Assembly (NCBI RefSeq): GCF_001612635.1
Contig: NZ_BDAV01000014.1
Coordinates: forward strand, 186,001-250,000
DNA length: 64,000 nucleotides
Direction: 5' to 3'
DNA from: Nocardia africana NBRC 100379
GTDB lineage: Bacteria > Actinomycetota > Actinomycetes > Mycobacteriales > Mycobacteriaceae
Of the stretch, positions 53,980 to 63,135 are shown piece by piece. Within the stretch, counting starts at the first letter, position 1. Each line of letters begins with the position of its first letter. The position numbers and the translations under genes were made by a program. The notes below the pieces were generated by a model that saw nothing but the letters and a program-made list of their open reading frames with translations, was not told the DNA's origin and did no database searches.

Positions 53980-54423
53980 TCACGCCGTGCCGCCGGTCGG
54001 CCAGCCCGGCGCGGGACGCAACCGAGCCGCCGTAATCGCCAGCGCATCCTCCACATCGCGCAGGAATGCCTCCACCCGCGAGGCGAACTCGTCGGCCTGG
54101 GTATCGCTGATCGCGCGGTCCAGACCGGCCTCGAGCGCGGCCCGGGTCTCGGAGAAGGAACTGAAGTAGTCCGACCACATCACGAACTCCGGTGCGGCCT
54201 GCTGCATCAGCACCCAGGCGTTGCGGGAGCGAGCCCGCGGCGCGCGGTCGGCACCGGTCGCGGCCAGCACCGCCCCGGCCCCGCGCAGCGCCGCCAGGTA
54301 GGCGCTGCGCAACCGCTCGCGCGGGTCGGGTTCGGCCCAGGCCTGCTGCACCATCGTGTCCGCCCGGTCGAGCAGTCCGCCCGCCCGTCCGCTACGTCGG
54401 GGATCGTCCATCCGACCAGCCAT
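53980..54423 (-). CDS. SAV_6107-family HEPN domain protein
   Basis: A 147-residue all-helical protein of the actinobacterial SAV_6107 type, assigned to HEPN-like folds (other HEPN proteins are RNases or nucleotide-transfer partners). The central block LRSAYLAALRGAGAVLAATG and SRNAWVLMQQAAPEFVMWSDYFSSFSETRAALEAG are characteristic. I do not see a clear RxxxxH ribonuclease motif, so catalytic activity is doubtful. ATG at 54423 with GGAGG seven bases upstream. It precedes the DUF3040 gene on the same strand. Confidence 0.8.
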   Translation of the reverse strand: MAGRMDDPRRSGRAGGLLDRADTMVQQAWAEPDPRERLRSAYLAALRGAGAVLAATGADRAPRARSRNAWVLMQQAAPEFVMWSDYFSSFSETRAALEAGLDRAISDTQADEFASRVEAFLRDVEDALAITAARLRPAPGWPTGGTA

Positions 54424-54662
54424 CTCGACACCTCCACATTTCGCATACCGCGCCCGGTCGACCGTGCCGGACCGAACAGGTATTCGAACGTTTCAATTGA
54501 TGTGAATATAGAGACGACCACCGACAGACTTTCGCGCCGAACGCGAGCCGCGCACCCTGGATGGGGACCCCCGCGCCCCACGCGCCCACCTCCGACGTCC
54601 GCCCTCAGACCACAGACACCCTCGACAGACAGAGACGGCCCCGAAGATATGGCTCCCCGCAC

Positions 54663-55289
54663 ATGACCGCCGTCAGGCCCCGCCAGACTCCCGCGCCCGT
54701 CGTCGTCGACCTCTCGGCCGCGACGTTGCGCCATCGGCTGCACGACGCCCTCGCCGTGTACGTCGCGGCGATGGACTATCCACGCGGCACCGAACACCAC
54801 CGCGCCCCGATGTGGGCCGAACACACCACCCGGCCGGGCTGGCAGGCCGTCGCCGCGGTGGTCCCCGACGACAGCGGCCACGTCGATCTGCGCACCGCGC
54901 CGATCGTCGCGATCGCCTACGGCTATCGCGGTGCGCCCCACCAGTGGTGGCATCAGCAGGTCCACACCGGGATGCGCCGCTCCGGCTGGCCGGAGCAGAC
55001 CGCGCGCGCCCTGCTGTCGGACTACTTCGAACTCACCGAACTGCACGTCCATCCCTCCGCTCAGGGCCGCGGCATCGGCGAGACCCTGCTGGTACGGCTG
55101 CTCGAGCAGCGCACGGAGGCGGCGGTGCTGCTGTCCACCCCGGAGGTGGACCGCGAGGCCAACCGCGCTTGGCGGCTGTATCGCCGGCAGGGATTCACCG
55201 ATGTGGTCCGGCATTTCGTCTTCTCCGGCGATACCCGGCGCTTCGCCGTCCTCGGCCGCCGGCTGCCGCTGCGGACGCCCGAGCAGTGA
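54663..55289 (+). CDS. GNAT-family N-acetyltransferase, Rv2170-like
   Basis: A 208-residue acetyltransferase. The acetyl-CoA-binding motif is LHVHPSAQGRGIGETLLVRLL (Q/RxxGxG/A form QGRGIG, about residue 134). Strand beta-5 and the following motif are around AVLLSTPEVDREANRAWRLYRRQGF. Its place between the DUF3040 side and lppM matches Rv2170 of M. tuberculosis. I chose the ATG at 54663. Its stop overlaps the oxidoreductase start (GTGA), so it is translationally linked to the carotenoid genes here. The acceptor substrate is unknown. Confidence 0.88.
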   Translation: MTAVRPRQTPAPVVVDLSAATLRHRLHDALAVYVAAMDYPRGTEHHRAPMWAEHTTRPGWQAVAAVVPDDSGHVDLRTAPIVAIAYGYRGAPHQWWHQQVHTGMRRSGWPEQTARALLSDYFELTELHVHPSAQGRGIGETLLVRLLEQRTEAAVLLSTPEVDREANRAWRLYRRQGFTDVVRHFVFSGDTRRFAVLGRRLPLRTPEQ

Positions 55290-56848
55290 CGACACTGGTT
55301 CTCGGCTCCGGTCACAACGCGCTGGTCGCTGCCTGCTATCTGGCACGCGCGGGACATCCGGTGGAGGTCCTCGAACGCGACGAGGTGCTCGGCGGCGCGG
55401 TGTCGACGGTCGAGCGCTTCCCGGGGCATCTGGTGGACCGGGGTTCCTCGGCGCACATCATGATCCGCCACACCGGCATCATCGAGGAACTCGAACTGGA
55501 CAGGTTCGGGCTGCGCTACATCGACTGCGACCCTTGGGCTTTCGCGCCCGCGCCGGTGGGCTCCGGCGCCGAGCCGATCGTCTTCCACCGCGATGTCGAC
55601 CGCACCTGCGCCTCGATCGAACGCGCCTGCGGCCCCCGCGACGCCGACGCCTACCGCCGGTTCGTGCGCATCTGGGGGCCGCGGGCCCAGCGGGTGATGC
55701 GGGCGTTCGGCGGCGCGCCGACGCCGGGCCGGTTCCTGCGCGCGTTCTGGGGCCTCGACGCCCGGGGCGGCGGCAGCGCGTTGTCGCGGGAATTCCTGCA
55801 GTCCGGGGATGCCCTGCTGGACAGCTGGTTCGACGACGAGCGGCTGAAGGCGGCGCTGGCCTGGTTCGGCGCGCAGTCGGGACCGCCGATGTCGGAACCC
55901 GGCACCGCGCCGATGGCCGGGTTCGCGGCCCTGATGCATACACTCCCGCCCGGCCGCGCGGTCGGCGGCAGCGGTGCGCTCACCACCGCGCTCGTGGCGC
56001 GGCTGCGCGCCGACGGCGGCATCGTCTCGGCCGGTGACGAGGTGACCGAGCTGCGTCGCTCGGGCGACGGCTGGCGGGTGCGCACGGCGGCCGGCCGCGA
56101 GCTGTCCGCCCGCACCGTGATTTCCGGCACACACGTGCTCACCACCCTGGAGTTGTTGCGGCGCGGCGGATTCGACGACACCGTGCTCGCCGACTGGCGG
56201 CGGCGCATCCGGGTCGGGCCCGGCATCGGCATGGTGGTGCGGACTGCCACCGCCGCGCTGCCGGCATACCCCGGCGCCACACCGGAGGAGTCGACGCGCG
56301 GGCTGCAATTGCTGGTGACCGATCGACGGCAGTTGCGACTCGCCCACGCCGCCGCGCTGGCCGGGGAACTGCCGCCGCGGCCGGTGGTGCTGGCGATGAG
56401 TTTCAGCGCCCTCGACCCCTCGATCTCACCGCCCGGCGAACATCAGCTGTCACTGTGGGCGCAGTGGCATCCGCACCGACTGGCCGACGGCAGCGAGTGG
56501 CGCGCGCACGGTGAGCGCGAGGCCGACCGCATCATCGCCGAAGTCGATTCCTACGCACCCGGTTTCGCCGATTCGGTGCGGCAGCGGTATGTGCAGACAC
56601 CCGCCGATCTGGAGAGCGAACTGGGGCTGATCGGCGGCAATGTCATGCATGTGGAGATGTCACTGGATCAGATGTTCTTCTGGCGGCCGATTCCGGAACT
56701 GTCCGGACAGAAGGTGCCGGGTGCGCCCGGGCTGTATCTGACCGGAGCCTCCACCCATCCCGGCGGCGGAGTGTCGGGCGCGAGCGGGCGTACCGCGGCG
56801 GGGCTGGTGCTGCGATCGCTGCGCCGCGGCCGCTTCGCACGGCGATGA
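55286..56848 (+). CDS. FAD-dependent carotenoid oxidoreductase, CrtI/CrtO-type
   Basis: A 520-residue COG1233 protein. The N-terminal dinucleotide-binding motif VLGSGHNALVAACYLARAGHPVEVLER (20-residue core GSGHNALVAACYLARAGHPV) uses GSGHNAL, the form seen in CrtO-like ketolases rather than GAGxSGL as in the second oxidoreductase at 63132. The C-terminus has GLYLTGASTHPGGGVSGASG, the FAD-closing motif of the family. CrtO in Rhodococcus adds a 4-keto group to a carotene ring; desaturase or isomerase activity is possible instead. The GTG start overlaps the GNAT stop, and its own stop overlaps the hydratase gene (ATGA). Confidence 0.82.
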   Translation: MTTLVLGSGHNALVAACYLARAGHPVEVLERDEVLGGAVSTVERFPGHLVDRGSSAHIMIRHTGIIEELELDRFGLRYIDCDPWAFAPAPVGSGAEPIVFHRDVDRTCASIERACGPRDADAYRRFVRIWGPRAQRVMRAFGGAPTPGRFLRAFWGLDARGGGSALSREFLQSGDALLDSWFDDERLKAALAWFGAQSGPPMSEPGTAPMAGFAALMHTLPPGRAVGGSGALTTALVARLRADGGIVSAGDEVTELRRSGDGWRVRTAAGRELSARTVISGTHVLTTLELLRRGGFDDTVLADWRRRIRVGPGIGMVVRTATAALPAYPGATPEESTRGLQLLVTDRRQLRLAHAAALAGELPPRPVVLAMSFSALDPSISPPGEHQLSLWAQWHPHRLADGSEWRAHGEREADRIIAEVDSYAPGFADSVRQRYVQTPADLESELGLIGGNVMHVEMSLDQMFFWRPIPELSGQKVPGAPGLYLTGASTHPGGGVSGASGRTAAGLVLRSLRRGRFARR

Positions 56849-57630
56849 CGGCGCGGCAGTGGCCGGCGGTGACCGCCGTGGCCTGGGTCGCGGCGCAGAT
56901 CGCCTATCCCCTCACCGACGGCTCGGCGCGTGACCGGGTGACGATCCTGATCGTCGCGCTGTCGGCGGCCACCGCGCTGCTGCACGCGTGGGTGGCCCGG
57001 GGCATCGGCTGGGCGGCCGGCTACGCCGTGATCGTCGGTGGCGTCGGCGCGGTTGCCGAAATGATCGGCACCGCAAGCGGATTCCCGTTCGGCTGCTATC
57101 ACTACGCGCACGGCCGGCTCGGTCCCGCACTCGCGCAGGTGCCACTGCTCGTGCCGGTGGCCTGGGTCGGCGGCCTCTACCCCATCTGGGTGGCGACCGG
57201 GCTGCTGTGCCGGCGCACCGGCACCCGCATCGTGGCTACCGCCGTCGGTGCGGTGGGCTGGGACCTCTACCTCGATCCGCAGATGGTCGCCGACGGGCAG
57301 TGGACCTGGTGTTCGGCCCACCCGGGCCTGCCCGGAATCGGCGCTGTCCCGTATACGAACTACCTCGGCTGGTTCGCGGTCGGCGCCCTGATGGCGACGC
57401 TGCTCGCGGCGCTCGAACGCCGCTGCGCACCGCGCGGCGCCGGTCCCGCGGTGCCGATCGCGGTGCTGTTGTGGACGTGGTTCGGATCGGCCCTGGCCCA
57501 TGCGGTGTTCCTGGATCTGCCCGCGTCCGCGGGGTACGGCCTGGTCGGTCTCGGAGTGGTGGCCGTACCCACCGCGGTGTGGGTGCTGCGAGCGGCGCGA
57601 CACCACGACCGGCTGCTCGCGCCGCCGTAA
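56845..57630 (+). CDS. cruF: CruF-like carotenoid hydratase (DUF422 membrane protein)
   Basis: A 261-residue integral membrane protein with about seven helices and the DUF422 motifs: EMIGTASGFPFGCYHY, VPVAWVGGLYPIW, VGWDLYLDPQMVADGQWTW and GAVPYTNYLGWFAVG. Relatives CruF of Deinococcus and cyanobacteria add water across the C-1',2' bond of gamma-carotene or lycopene ends. The acidic residues in WDLYLDPQM are the likely active site. The ATG overlaps the preceding stop, so the two proteins are made together, which fits consecutive steps on one carotenoid. Confidence 0.82.
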   Translation: MTARQWPAVTAVAWVAAQIAYPLTDGSARDRVTILIVALSAATALLHAWVARGIGWAAGYAVIVGGVGAVAEMIGTASGFPFGCYHYAHGRLGPALAQVPLLVPVAWVGGLYPIWVATGLLCRRTGTRIVATAVGAVGWDLYLDPQMVADGQWTWCSAHPGLPGIGAVPYTNYLGWFAVGALMATLLAALERRCAPRGAGPAVPIAVLLWTWFGSALAHAVFLDLPASAGYGLVGLGVVAVPTAVWVLRAARHHDRLLAPP

Positions 57631-57704
57631 ACGCCCGTCGCGTGCCGACGATCACTCCGGCTCATGGCACGATGTGTGCCGTGCAGCCGAGTCCGACACC
57701 ATCG

Positions 57705-58412
57705 ATGCCAGAGTCGACCCACACGCCGCGACGAACCCGGCGTCATCGCCTCTGGTCCGTAGCCTTCCTGGCGCTGCTGCTGGCGCCGTTGCTGACCGGC
57801 TGCCTGCGGGTCCAGGTGTCGATGGGCGTGTCCTCCAACGACCGCGTGTCCGGGCATCTGGTGGCCGCGGTGATCCCGGCCAACGACAAGGACAAGGGCC
57901 CCGACTTGAAGGCCCCCGAAACCCTGGCCACGAAGATCCGGGTCGAGCCCTACAGCCAGGACGGCTACGTCGGCAGCCAGGTCTACTTCGACGACCTGAC
58001 CTTCGGCGAGGTGCAGCAGCTGGGCGCGCTGTCGGATCAGACGCAGGGCATGTTCAACCTGCAGTTCATCCGCACCGGCGACAAGGTCACGCTCACCGGC
58101 CGGGTGGACCTGAAATCCGTTCCGCCGCAAGGTTCCGACGTGCAGTTCACGGTCGCCTTCCCGGCCCGGGTTGGCACCACCAACGGCACTCGCCAAGGCG
58201 ATTCGACGGTCTCGTGGAAGCTGCCGGCCGGCGAGGTGAGCACCGTGCGCGCCGAGGTCAGCTACGCCGACCCGAACACCCGCTCCTTCGCCGGATGGGC
58301 CGGAATCGTCGGTGGTATCACCCTCGCGGTGGCCGCCATGGTCGCGGTGCTGGCGTACCTGAATCGCAACCCCACGCCGCCGTGGCGTCCACGGGCGAAG
58401 CAGGACGCCTGA
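57705..58412 (+). CDS. lppM: LppM-family lipoprotein
   Basis: A 235-residue lipoprotein homologous to LppM (Rv2171), which in M. tuberculosis is linked to phagosome acidification block and binds phosphatidylinositol mannosides. The signal (VAFLALLLAPLLTGCLRV) ends in lipobox LTGC. The LppM domain covers about 28-180 (VSMGVSSNDRVSGHLVAAVIP through STVSWKLPAGE). A second C-terminal helix (WAGIVGGITLAVAAMVAVLAYL, 20-residue core) and a basic tail follow. Starts at 57672 and 57681 are alternatives; none has a good ribosome site. It sits between two carotenoid genes on the same strand. Confidence 0.88.
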   Translation: MPESTHTPRRTRRHRLWSVAFLALLLAPLLTGCLRVQVSMGVSSNDRVSGHLVAAVIPANDKDKGPDLKAPETLATKIRVEPYSQDGYVGSQVYFDDLTFGEVQQLGALSDQTQGMFNLQFIRTGDKVTLTGRVDLKSVPPQGSDVQFTVAFPARVGTTNGTRQGDSTVSWKLPAGEVSTVRAEVSYADPNTRSFAGWAGIVGGITLAVAAMVAVLAYLNRNPTPPWRPRAKQDA

Positions 58413-58424
58413 TCCGCCGCCACT

Positions 58425-59705
58425 ATGGGCGCCCGTGAGCACCGTCCCCGCCGTCCCGGCCCAGCCGCCGGGAAGGGCCGCGTGACGCCGCGAGGCCCGC
58501 GGCCGGTCGTCGAGCCACTCGTCACCGCGGGCGCGGTCGTGGCCGGCACGGGATGTGTGATGGCGCTGGTGAACCGGCTCGGCATGCGGCGGCTGCGGGC
58601 CGACGCCACCCCGGTGATCGAGCCGGTGATCATCGCGATCCCGGCCCGCGACGAAGCACCTCGGTTACCGCGGCTGATCGCGGATCTGCGTGCCCAGCAA
58701 GGTGTTTCGCGCATGCGGATCTGGATCCTGGACGACGGATCCACCGACGGCACCTTCCCGGCCGCCGTCGAGGCGATCGGTGACGACGATCGATTCACCG
58801 TGGTCGCCGCCGACACCGAACCCGGGCCCGGATGGACCGGCAAGACCGCGGCCTGCGCACGCCTGGCCGAACTCGCGGGCGTCACCGCCGGCCCGCCGCC
58901 CGGTGTCCTGATCTTCCTCGATGCCGACGTCCGGCTGCGCCCGCACGCCATCGCCGCGGCGGTGAGCGAATTGCGCCGCAGCGGTGCGGGTTCGGTGTCG
59001 CCGTGGCCGTATCAGCGGGCGGGATCGCTCGCGGAGGCGCTGGTGCAGCCGCTGCTGTGCTGGTCGTGGGCCGCGACGCTGCCGGTGCGGCTCGCCGATC
59101 GCGGCCTGCGCCCGTCGACCGCGGTGGCGTGCGGGCAGTTCCTCGTCTTCGACACGGCGGTCTATCGCGCGGTGGGCGGTCATGCGGCGGTGGCCGGGTC
59201 GATCACCGAGGATCTGGCGCTGGCGCGGGTGCTGCGCCGCGCCGGACATCGCACCGTGCTGGTGGCGGCGGGGACGCTGGCGAGTACCCGAATGTACCGG
59301 GGCGCAGCCGAAGTCGACGGCGGCTACACCCGCTGGCTGTGGTCGGCCTACGGCGGCCCGGCCGGTGCCCTGGCGGTGGATGCGGTCGCCGCGGTCGCGT
59401 ACGTGCTGCCCGCCCTCGCCGCACTGTTCGGCCGCGGCCGGATCCGGCGGATAGGTGTCGCCGGCTACGGATCGGGTGTCGCGAGCCGGCTGCTGGCCCG
59501 CTCACTGGAATCGGGAACGCTCCCGCGCGGTGCCGATATCGCTGCGGCGCTGGCACATCCGGTGTCGATCGGCGCGTATCTGCGACTGTCGGGCCGGTCG
59601 TGGCTGCTGCATCGGCGCGGGGCACTGCGCTGGAAGGGCCGCCCGGTGCCGGACGGCCCGGACCGCTCCCGGCCCGGGCCCGTCGAAGTCAGGGCACCGA
59701 GGTAA
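58425..59705 (+). CDS. Family-2 glycosyltransferase, CruG-like
   Basis: A 426-residue GT-A glycosyltransferase with one N-terminal helix and about three C-terminal helices. It shows VIIAIPARDEAPRLPRLI, the WILDDGSTDGT nucleotide-sugar motif, FLDADVRL (DxD metal site), the acceptor-side ITEDLALARVLRRAG (ED motif), and the Q/RxxRW-like TRWLWSAY. CruG of cyanobacteria, found with CruF, glycosylates the 2'- or 1'-hydroxyl of carotenoids, so this enzyme probably glycosylates the CruF product. It follows lppM by 12 bases. Its 3' end overlaps the convergent secreted-protein gene by 17 bases. Confidence 0.83.
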   Translation: MGAREHRPRRPGPAAGKGRVTPRGPRPVVEPLVTAGAVVAGTGCVMALVNRLGMRRLRADATPVIEPVIIAIPARDEAPRLPRLIADLRAQQGVSRMRIWILDDGSTDGTFPAAVEAIGDDDRFTVVAADTEPGPGWTGKTAACARLAELAGVTAGPPPGVLIFLDADVRLRPHAIAAAVSELRRSGAGSVSPWPYQRAGSLAEALVQPLLCWSWAATLPVRLADRGLRPSTAVACGQFLVFDTAVYRAVGGHAAVAGSITEDLALARVLRRAGHRTVLVAAGTLASTRMYRGAAEVDGGYTRWLWSAYGGPAGALAVDAVAAVAYVLPALAALFGRGRIRRIGVAGYGSGVASRLLARSLESGTLPRGADIAAALAHPVSIGAYLRLSGRSWLLHRRGALRWKGRPVPDGPDRSRPGPVEVRAPR

Positions 59706-60396
59706 CGCCGACCGTCGGCAGGAACATGCACGTGTTGGCGCCGTTGCGGACCGTGCCGAACACCGCCGCCAGCACCGTTCCGGAGCCGGTGTCCACCGGC
59801 ACCGCGCGCACACCGCCGACCGGCAGCGCCGCCAGGAAGAAGTTGCGGATCGCCTGCTCGAACGCCGGGCGTACCTCCGGCGGCAGATTCGGCGGCACCA
59901 TCGAGCCGATGACCTGCGACAGCGGGCCCATGGCGGCGAATCCGCCGCGACCGTTGGAGACGTTGAACCAGGCCACCTGCATACCGGTGGTGTCGGGGCC
60001 GTCGGGACCCATGCCGTAGGGGACGAAGGCGAACATCGTCTGTCCCGCCTTCACCGCGGACAGATCCAGTCCGGGCACCGGCACCGCCAGTTTGGGCCAC
60101 GGACCGGGGACCGCGCCGGCCAGCGCCGGAACGAGGCCGAGGGTGCTGCCGTCCTGGCAGAACGCCGAGCCGGACGGATACAGGAACGGCTGGATACCCA
60201 GCTGTTTCAGCGACTCGACCGCGGTCTGATACGCGGTCAGCAAATCCGTCGCCGCCGCCGGGTTCTGGCCCACGGCGGCGATGGTGGCGGCGGGGTCGGG
60301 CGGAGCGGCGGTCGCGGCGGCGGCGCCGGCGAAGGTCAGCGCACCGGTCACGGTCAGCGCTGCGGAAAGACGGACGAGACTGGTCACCACGGCCAT
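59689..60396 (-). CDS. Secreted protein of unknown function
   Basis: A 235-residue exported protein with a signal peptide (LVRLSAALTVTGALTFAGAAAATAAPPDP) cleaved after an Ala-rich AxA site. The mature part has two cysteines (FCQDG and NTCMF) that probably pair, and motifs such as VPALAGAVPGPWPKLAVPVP and FAFVPYGMGPDGPDTTGMQVAWFN. I recognise the general type from Nocardia and Rhodococcus secreted proteins but know no function. ATG at 60396 with AGGAGA seven bases upstream. It is on the same strand as metF, 149 bases after it. Confidence 0.75.
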   Translation of the reverse strand: MAVVTSLVRLSAALTVTGALTFAGAAAATAAPPDPAATIAAVGQNPAAATDLLTAYQTAVESLKQLGIQPFLYPSGSAFCQDGSTLGLVPALAGAVPGPWPKLAVPVPGLDLSAVKAGQTMFAFVPYGMGPDGPDTTGMQVAWFNVSNGRGGFAAMGPLSQVIGSMVPPNLPPEVRPAFEQAIRNFFLAALPVGGVRAVPVDTGSGTVLAAVFGTVRNGANTCMFLPTVGVTSVP

Positions 60397-60545
60397 CGGG
60401 GTTCTCCTGAGTTCAGCGGAACATCCGCACCAGGTCGGTCCGCCGGGCCGCACAGCATGACTCGGGGACCTCCGCGTCGTCACGGTGCACGAGAGGGTAC
60501 CGCCGGTCGAGGCGAATGCGCGGCAACTCGCCCGCGAAACGCCGA

Positions 60546-61541
60546 TCAGGCGTTGACGGCCGCCGCCGGAGTCACCGTATAGCCGAGGTTGGTGAGTACC
60601 TCGGTGGTCGCCTTGGCGAAGTTCAAGGTGATGAAGTGCAGGCAGGGCGCGCCCTCGTCGATCAGTCGCTGACCGATCTCGGTGGCGATCTCGATGCCCA
60701 CCGCGCGTACCGCGTTGCGATTGGCCTCCGGATCGGTACCGGCCGCCTGCTCGAGCCGCTGCATGATCCGCGGGGGCAGCGGCCGGCCCGACAGCTCCTC
60801 GGCGCGCTGCACGGTGCGCAGCGAGGTGATCGGCATCAGCTCGGGAATGATGGGCTTGGCGCCTTGTTCGGCATCGTAGGCCGCGACCCGATCCCGCAGG
60901 CGCAGATAGTGTTCCACGTCGAAGAACATCTGCGTGATCGAATATTCCGCTCCCGCACGCAGTTTCGAGACCAGATAGCGGGTGTCGTGGTCCAGGTCGG
61001 GAGAGCGGTAGTGGCCCTGCGGGAACGACGCCACGCCCACGTGGAAGTCGCCGAGCTCGCAGACCATGCGGACCAGTTCCTCGGCGTATTCGACACCGTC
61101 GGGATGTTTGCGCCACTCGCCCAGCGGGTCGCCCGGCGGGTCACCCCGCAGTACGAGCATGTTGCGAATGCCGGCATCGGCGTAGCTGCCGACGATGGAC
61201 CGCAGTTCGGCCACGCTGTGCCCGACCGCGGTCAGATGCGCGACGGTCAGCAGTGTGGTGTCGCGGGCCAGCTGCCCCGTGATGCGCGCGGTGCGGTCGC
61301 GGGTGGATCCGCCCGCACCGTAGGTCATCGACACGAACGCCGGATGCATCCGCTCGAACTCACGGGCGGCGCGCCACAGCCGCGCCTCGGCCGCGGCGTC
61401 GCGCGGCGGATTGAATTCGACCGAGAACGGGATGGTGCCGTCGGGGCGGCGGCCCAGCTGCCCCACCACGGAGGGAGTTGCGGACGGCGTCCGGGAGGGT
61501 CGGCCTGGGGTCGATCGTCCCCGTACGTTGTCGAAACTCAC
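60546..61541 (-). CDS. metF: Methylenetetrahydrofolate reductase
   Basis: Reduces 5,10-methylene-THF to 5-methyl-THF for methionine synthesis, with bound FAD. The 331 residues show FSVEFNPPRD (catalytic Glu of the family), the TYGAGGS motif, DTTLLTVAHLTAVGHS, NMLVLRGDPPG and AEYSITQMFFDVEHYL. The orthologue is Rv2172c. The GTG start lies six bases after TACACT, a fair -10 element, so the transcript may be leaderless; no ribosome site is present. It is divergent from idsA across a 481-base gap. Confidence 0.95.
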   Translation of the reverse strand: MSFDNVRGRSTPGRPSRTPSATPSVVGQLGRRPDGTIPFSVEFNPPRDAAAEARLWRAAREFERMHPAFVSMTYGAGGSTRDRTARITGQLARDTTLLTVAHLTAVGHSVAELRSIVGSYADAGIRNMLVLRGDPPGDPLGEWRKHPDGVEYAEELVRMVCELGDFHVGVASFPQGHYRSPDLDHDTRYLVSKLRAGAEYSITQMFFDVEHYLRLRDRVAAYDAEQGAKPIIPELMPITSLRTVQRAEELSGRPLPPRIMQRLEQAAGTDPEANRNAVRAVGIEIATEIGQRLIDEGAPCLHFITLNFAKATTEVLTNLGYTVTPAAAVNA

Positions 61542-62022
61542 CGGTCCAGTGTAGTAGGACGCCCCCTCCCGACAGGCCGCCCGGCCCGGATCCGCGCCGG
61601 TCCAGCCGCCGCTTCGGCTCGGGCCGGAGCCGTGCATCACCGTCGCGGCCGCTGCTCGCCCCGGCGACTCCGGGGCGGCGGTCCACACCCGGCCGCGCGA
61701 TCTGTTCACCGGCTCCGCCGAGCACCACGACGGTGGCGCACCGACCGGCCTCGATCGCGCCCGTCCGATGCGGTGCGGTGCCGGTCACGTGCCGGCTACG
61801 GCGCTGTCGGGCGGCAGAACCGACGCAGTAAGGTTCACGGTGGTCCGGCAGGCGCCGCGACGCGAACCCGTTCGCGATGGCCGGCCGAGGGAATCGGCGG
61901 GACCGCCGCAGCCGCCGCCGGCGCCTACGCAGGGTCTCGCCGGCCACATTCTCGGTACGCCCGAGACGCCCCGGCGTACCCGGTATCGGCTCGCCGATAC
62001 GACGAACTATCTGGAGGTTGCG
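61542..62022. other. Intergenic region between divergent metF and idsA
   Basis: Only the metF -10 (TACACT) near 61548-61553 and the idsA ribosome site (GGAGG, 62013-62017) are clear. Bases 61570-61830 are GC-rich with no ORF that resembles a known protein. The frame of idsA stays open back to 61768, but the sequence there is Arg/Pro-rich and unlike prenyltransferases. Confidence 0.5.
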
Positions 62023-63135
62023 TTGTCCGTTGGTCCGGCCAGCCCGGCACGTCCGGCGCCGAACGACTCCGCGGCGCTGGTGCGCGCGGTCGAACAGGCG
62101 CTGACCGGATTCTTCGCCGGCCGCCGCGAACTGGTCGCCGAACTGGGACCGGTCTTCATCTCCGCGACGGCCGCCCTCGAGGATTTCGTGCTGCGCGGCG
62201 GCAAGCGGACCCGGCCGTCGTTCGCCTGGACCGGATGGCTCGGCGCGGGCGGCGATCCGTCCGGTGACCAGGCCGACTCGGTGCTCACCGCGTGCGCGGC
62301 CCTGGAACTGGTGCAGGCGTGCGCGCTGATCCACGACGACATCATCGACTCCTCGCGCACCCGGCGCGGCTTCCCGACCGTGCACGTGGACTTCGAAGAT
62401 CGCCACCGCGACCAGGGCTGGGGTGGCGATTCGGCGCATTTCGGAGTGAGCGTGGCGATCCTCATCGGCGATCTGGCGCTGACCTGGGCCGACGACATGA
62501 TCGCCGCCGCCGGCTTGGACGCCGCGGCCCGGGCCCGCTTCGCCCCGGTGTGGGCGGCGATGCGCACCGAGGTGATGGGCGGCCAGCTGCTCGACGTACA
62601 CGGTGAGGCCGGTGCCGACGATTCGGTGGCCGCCGCGCTGCGGATCAACCGGTACAAGACGGCCGCCTACACCGTGGAGCGGCCACTGCACCTGGGCGCC
62701 GCGCTGGCCGGGGCCGATCCCGAACTGATCGCCGCCTACCGGGAGTTCGGCACCGATATCGGCATCGCGTTCCAGTTGCGTGACGACCTGCTCGGCGTCT
62801 TCGGAGATCCGGCCGTCACCGGCAAACCGTCGGGTGACGACCTGCGAGAGGGTAAACGCACGGTCCTCGTCGCCGAGGCGCTGCGCCGCGCCGACGCCAC
62901 CGATCCCGCCGCGGCGCGGCTGTTGCGTTCGTCGCTGGGCACCGACCTGGCTCCCGAGCAGGTCACCCGGTTGCGCGAGCTCATCACCGGACTCGGCGCC
63001 GTCGACGATGTGGAACGCCGCATCACCGAACTCACCGACCGCGGTCTCGGCGCGCTGGCGGCCAGTTCGGTCACCCCCGAGGCCGGTGACCGGCTGCGCG
63101 CGATGGCGCTGGCCGCGACCAGGCGGGTGGCATGA
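62023..63135 (+). CDS. idsA: Polyprenyl (geranylgeranyl-type) diphosphate synthase, IdsA/CrtE
   Basis: A 370-residue trans-prenyltransferase that condenses isopentenyl diphosphate with allylic diphosphates. It has GGKRTRPSF, the first aspartate-rich motif in LIHDDIIDSSRTRRG and the second in FQLRDDLLGVFGD, with RINRYKTAAYTVERPL between. M. tuberculosis has IdsA2 (Rv2173) in this place. The TTG at 62023, five bases after GGAGG, gives an N-terminus suited to the family. The stop overlaps crtI (ATGA), so here the product is most likely geranylgeranyl diphosphate for carotenoids; product length cannot be proven from sequence. Confidence 0.92.
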   Translation: MSVGPASPARPAPNDSAALVRAVEQALTGFFAGRRELVAELGPVFISATAALEDFVLRGGKRTRPSFAWTGWLGAGGDPSGDQADSVLTACAALELVQACALIHDDIIDSSRTRRGFPTVHVDFEDRHRDQGWGGDSAHFGVSVAILIGDLALTWADDMIAAAGLDAAARARFAPVWAAMRTEVMGGQLLDVHGEAGADDSVAAALRINRYKTAAYTVERPLHLGAALAGADPELIAAYREFGTDIGIAFQLRDDLLGVFGDPAVTGKPSGDDLREGKRTVLVAEALRRADATDPAAARLLRSSLGTDLAPEQVTRLRELITGLGAVDDVERRITELTDRGLGALAASSVTPEAGDRLRAMALAATRRVA

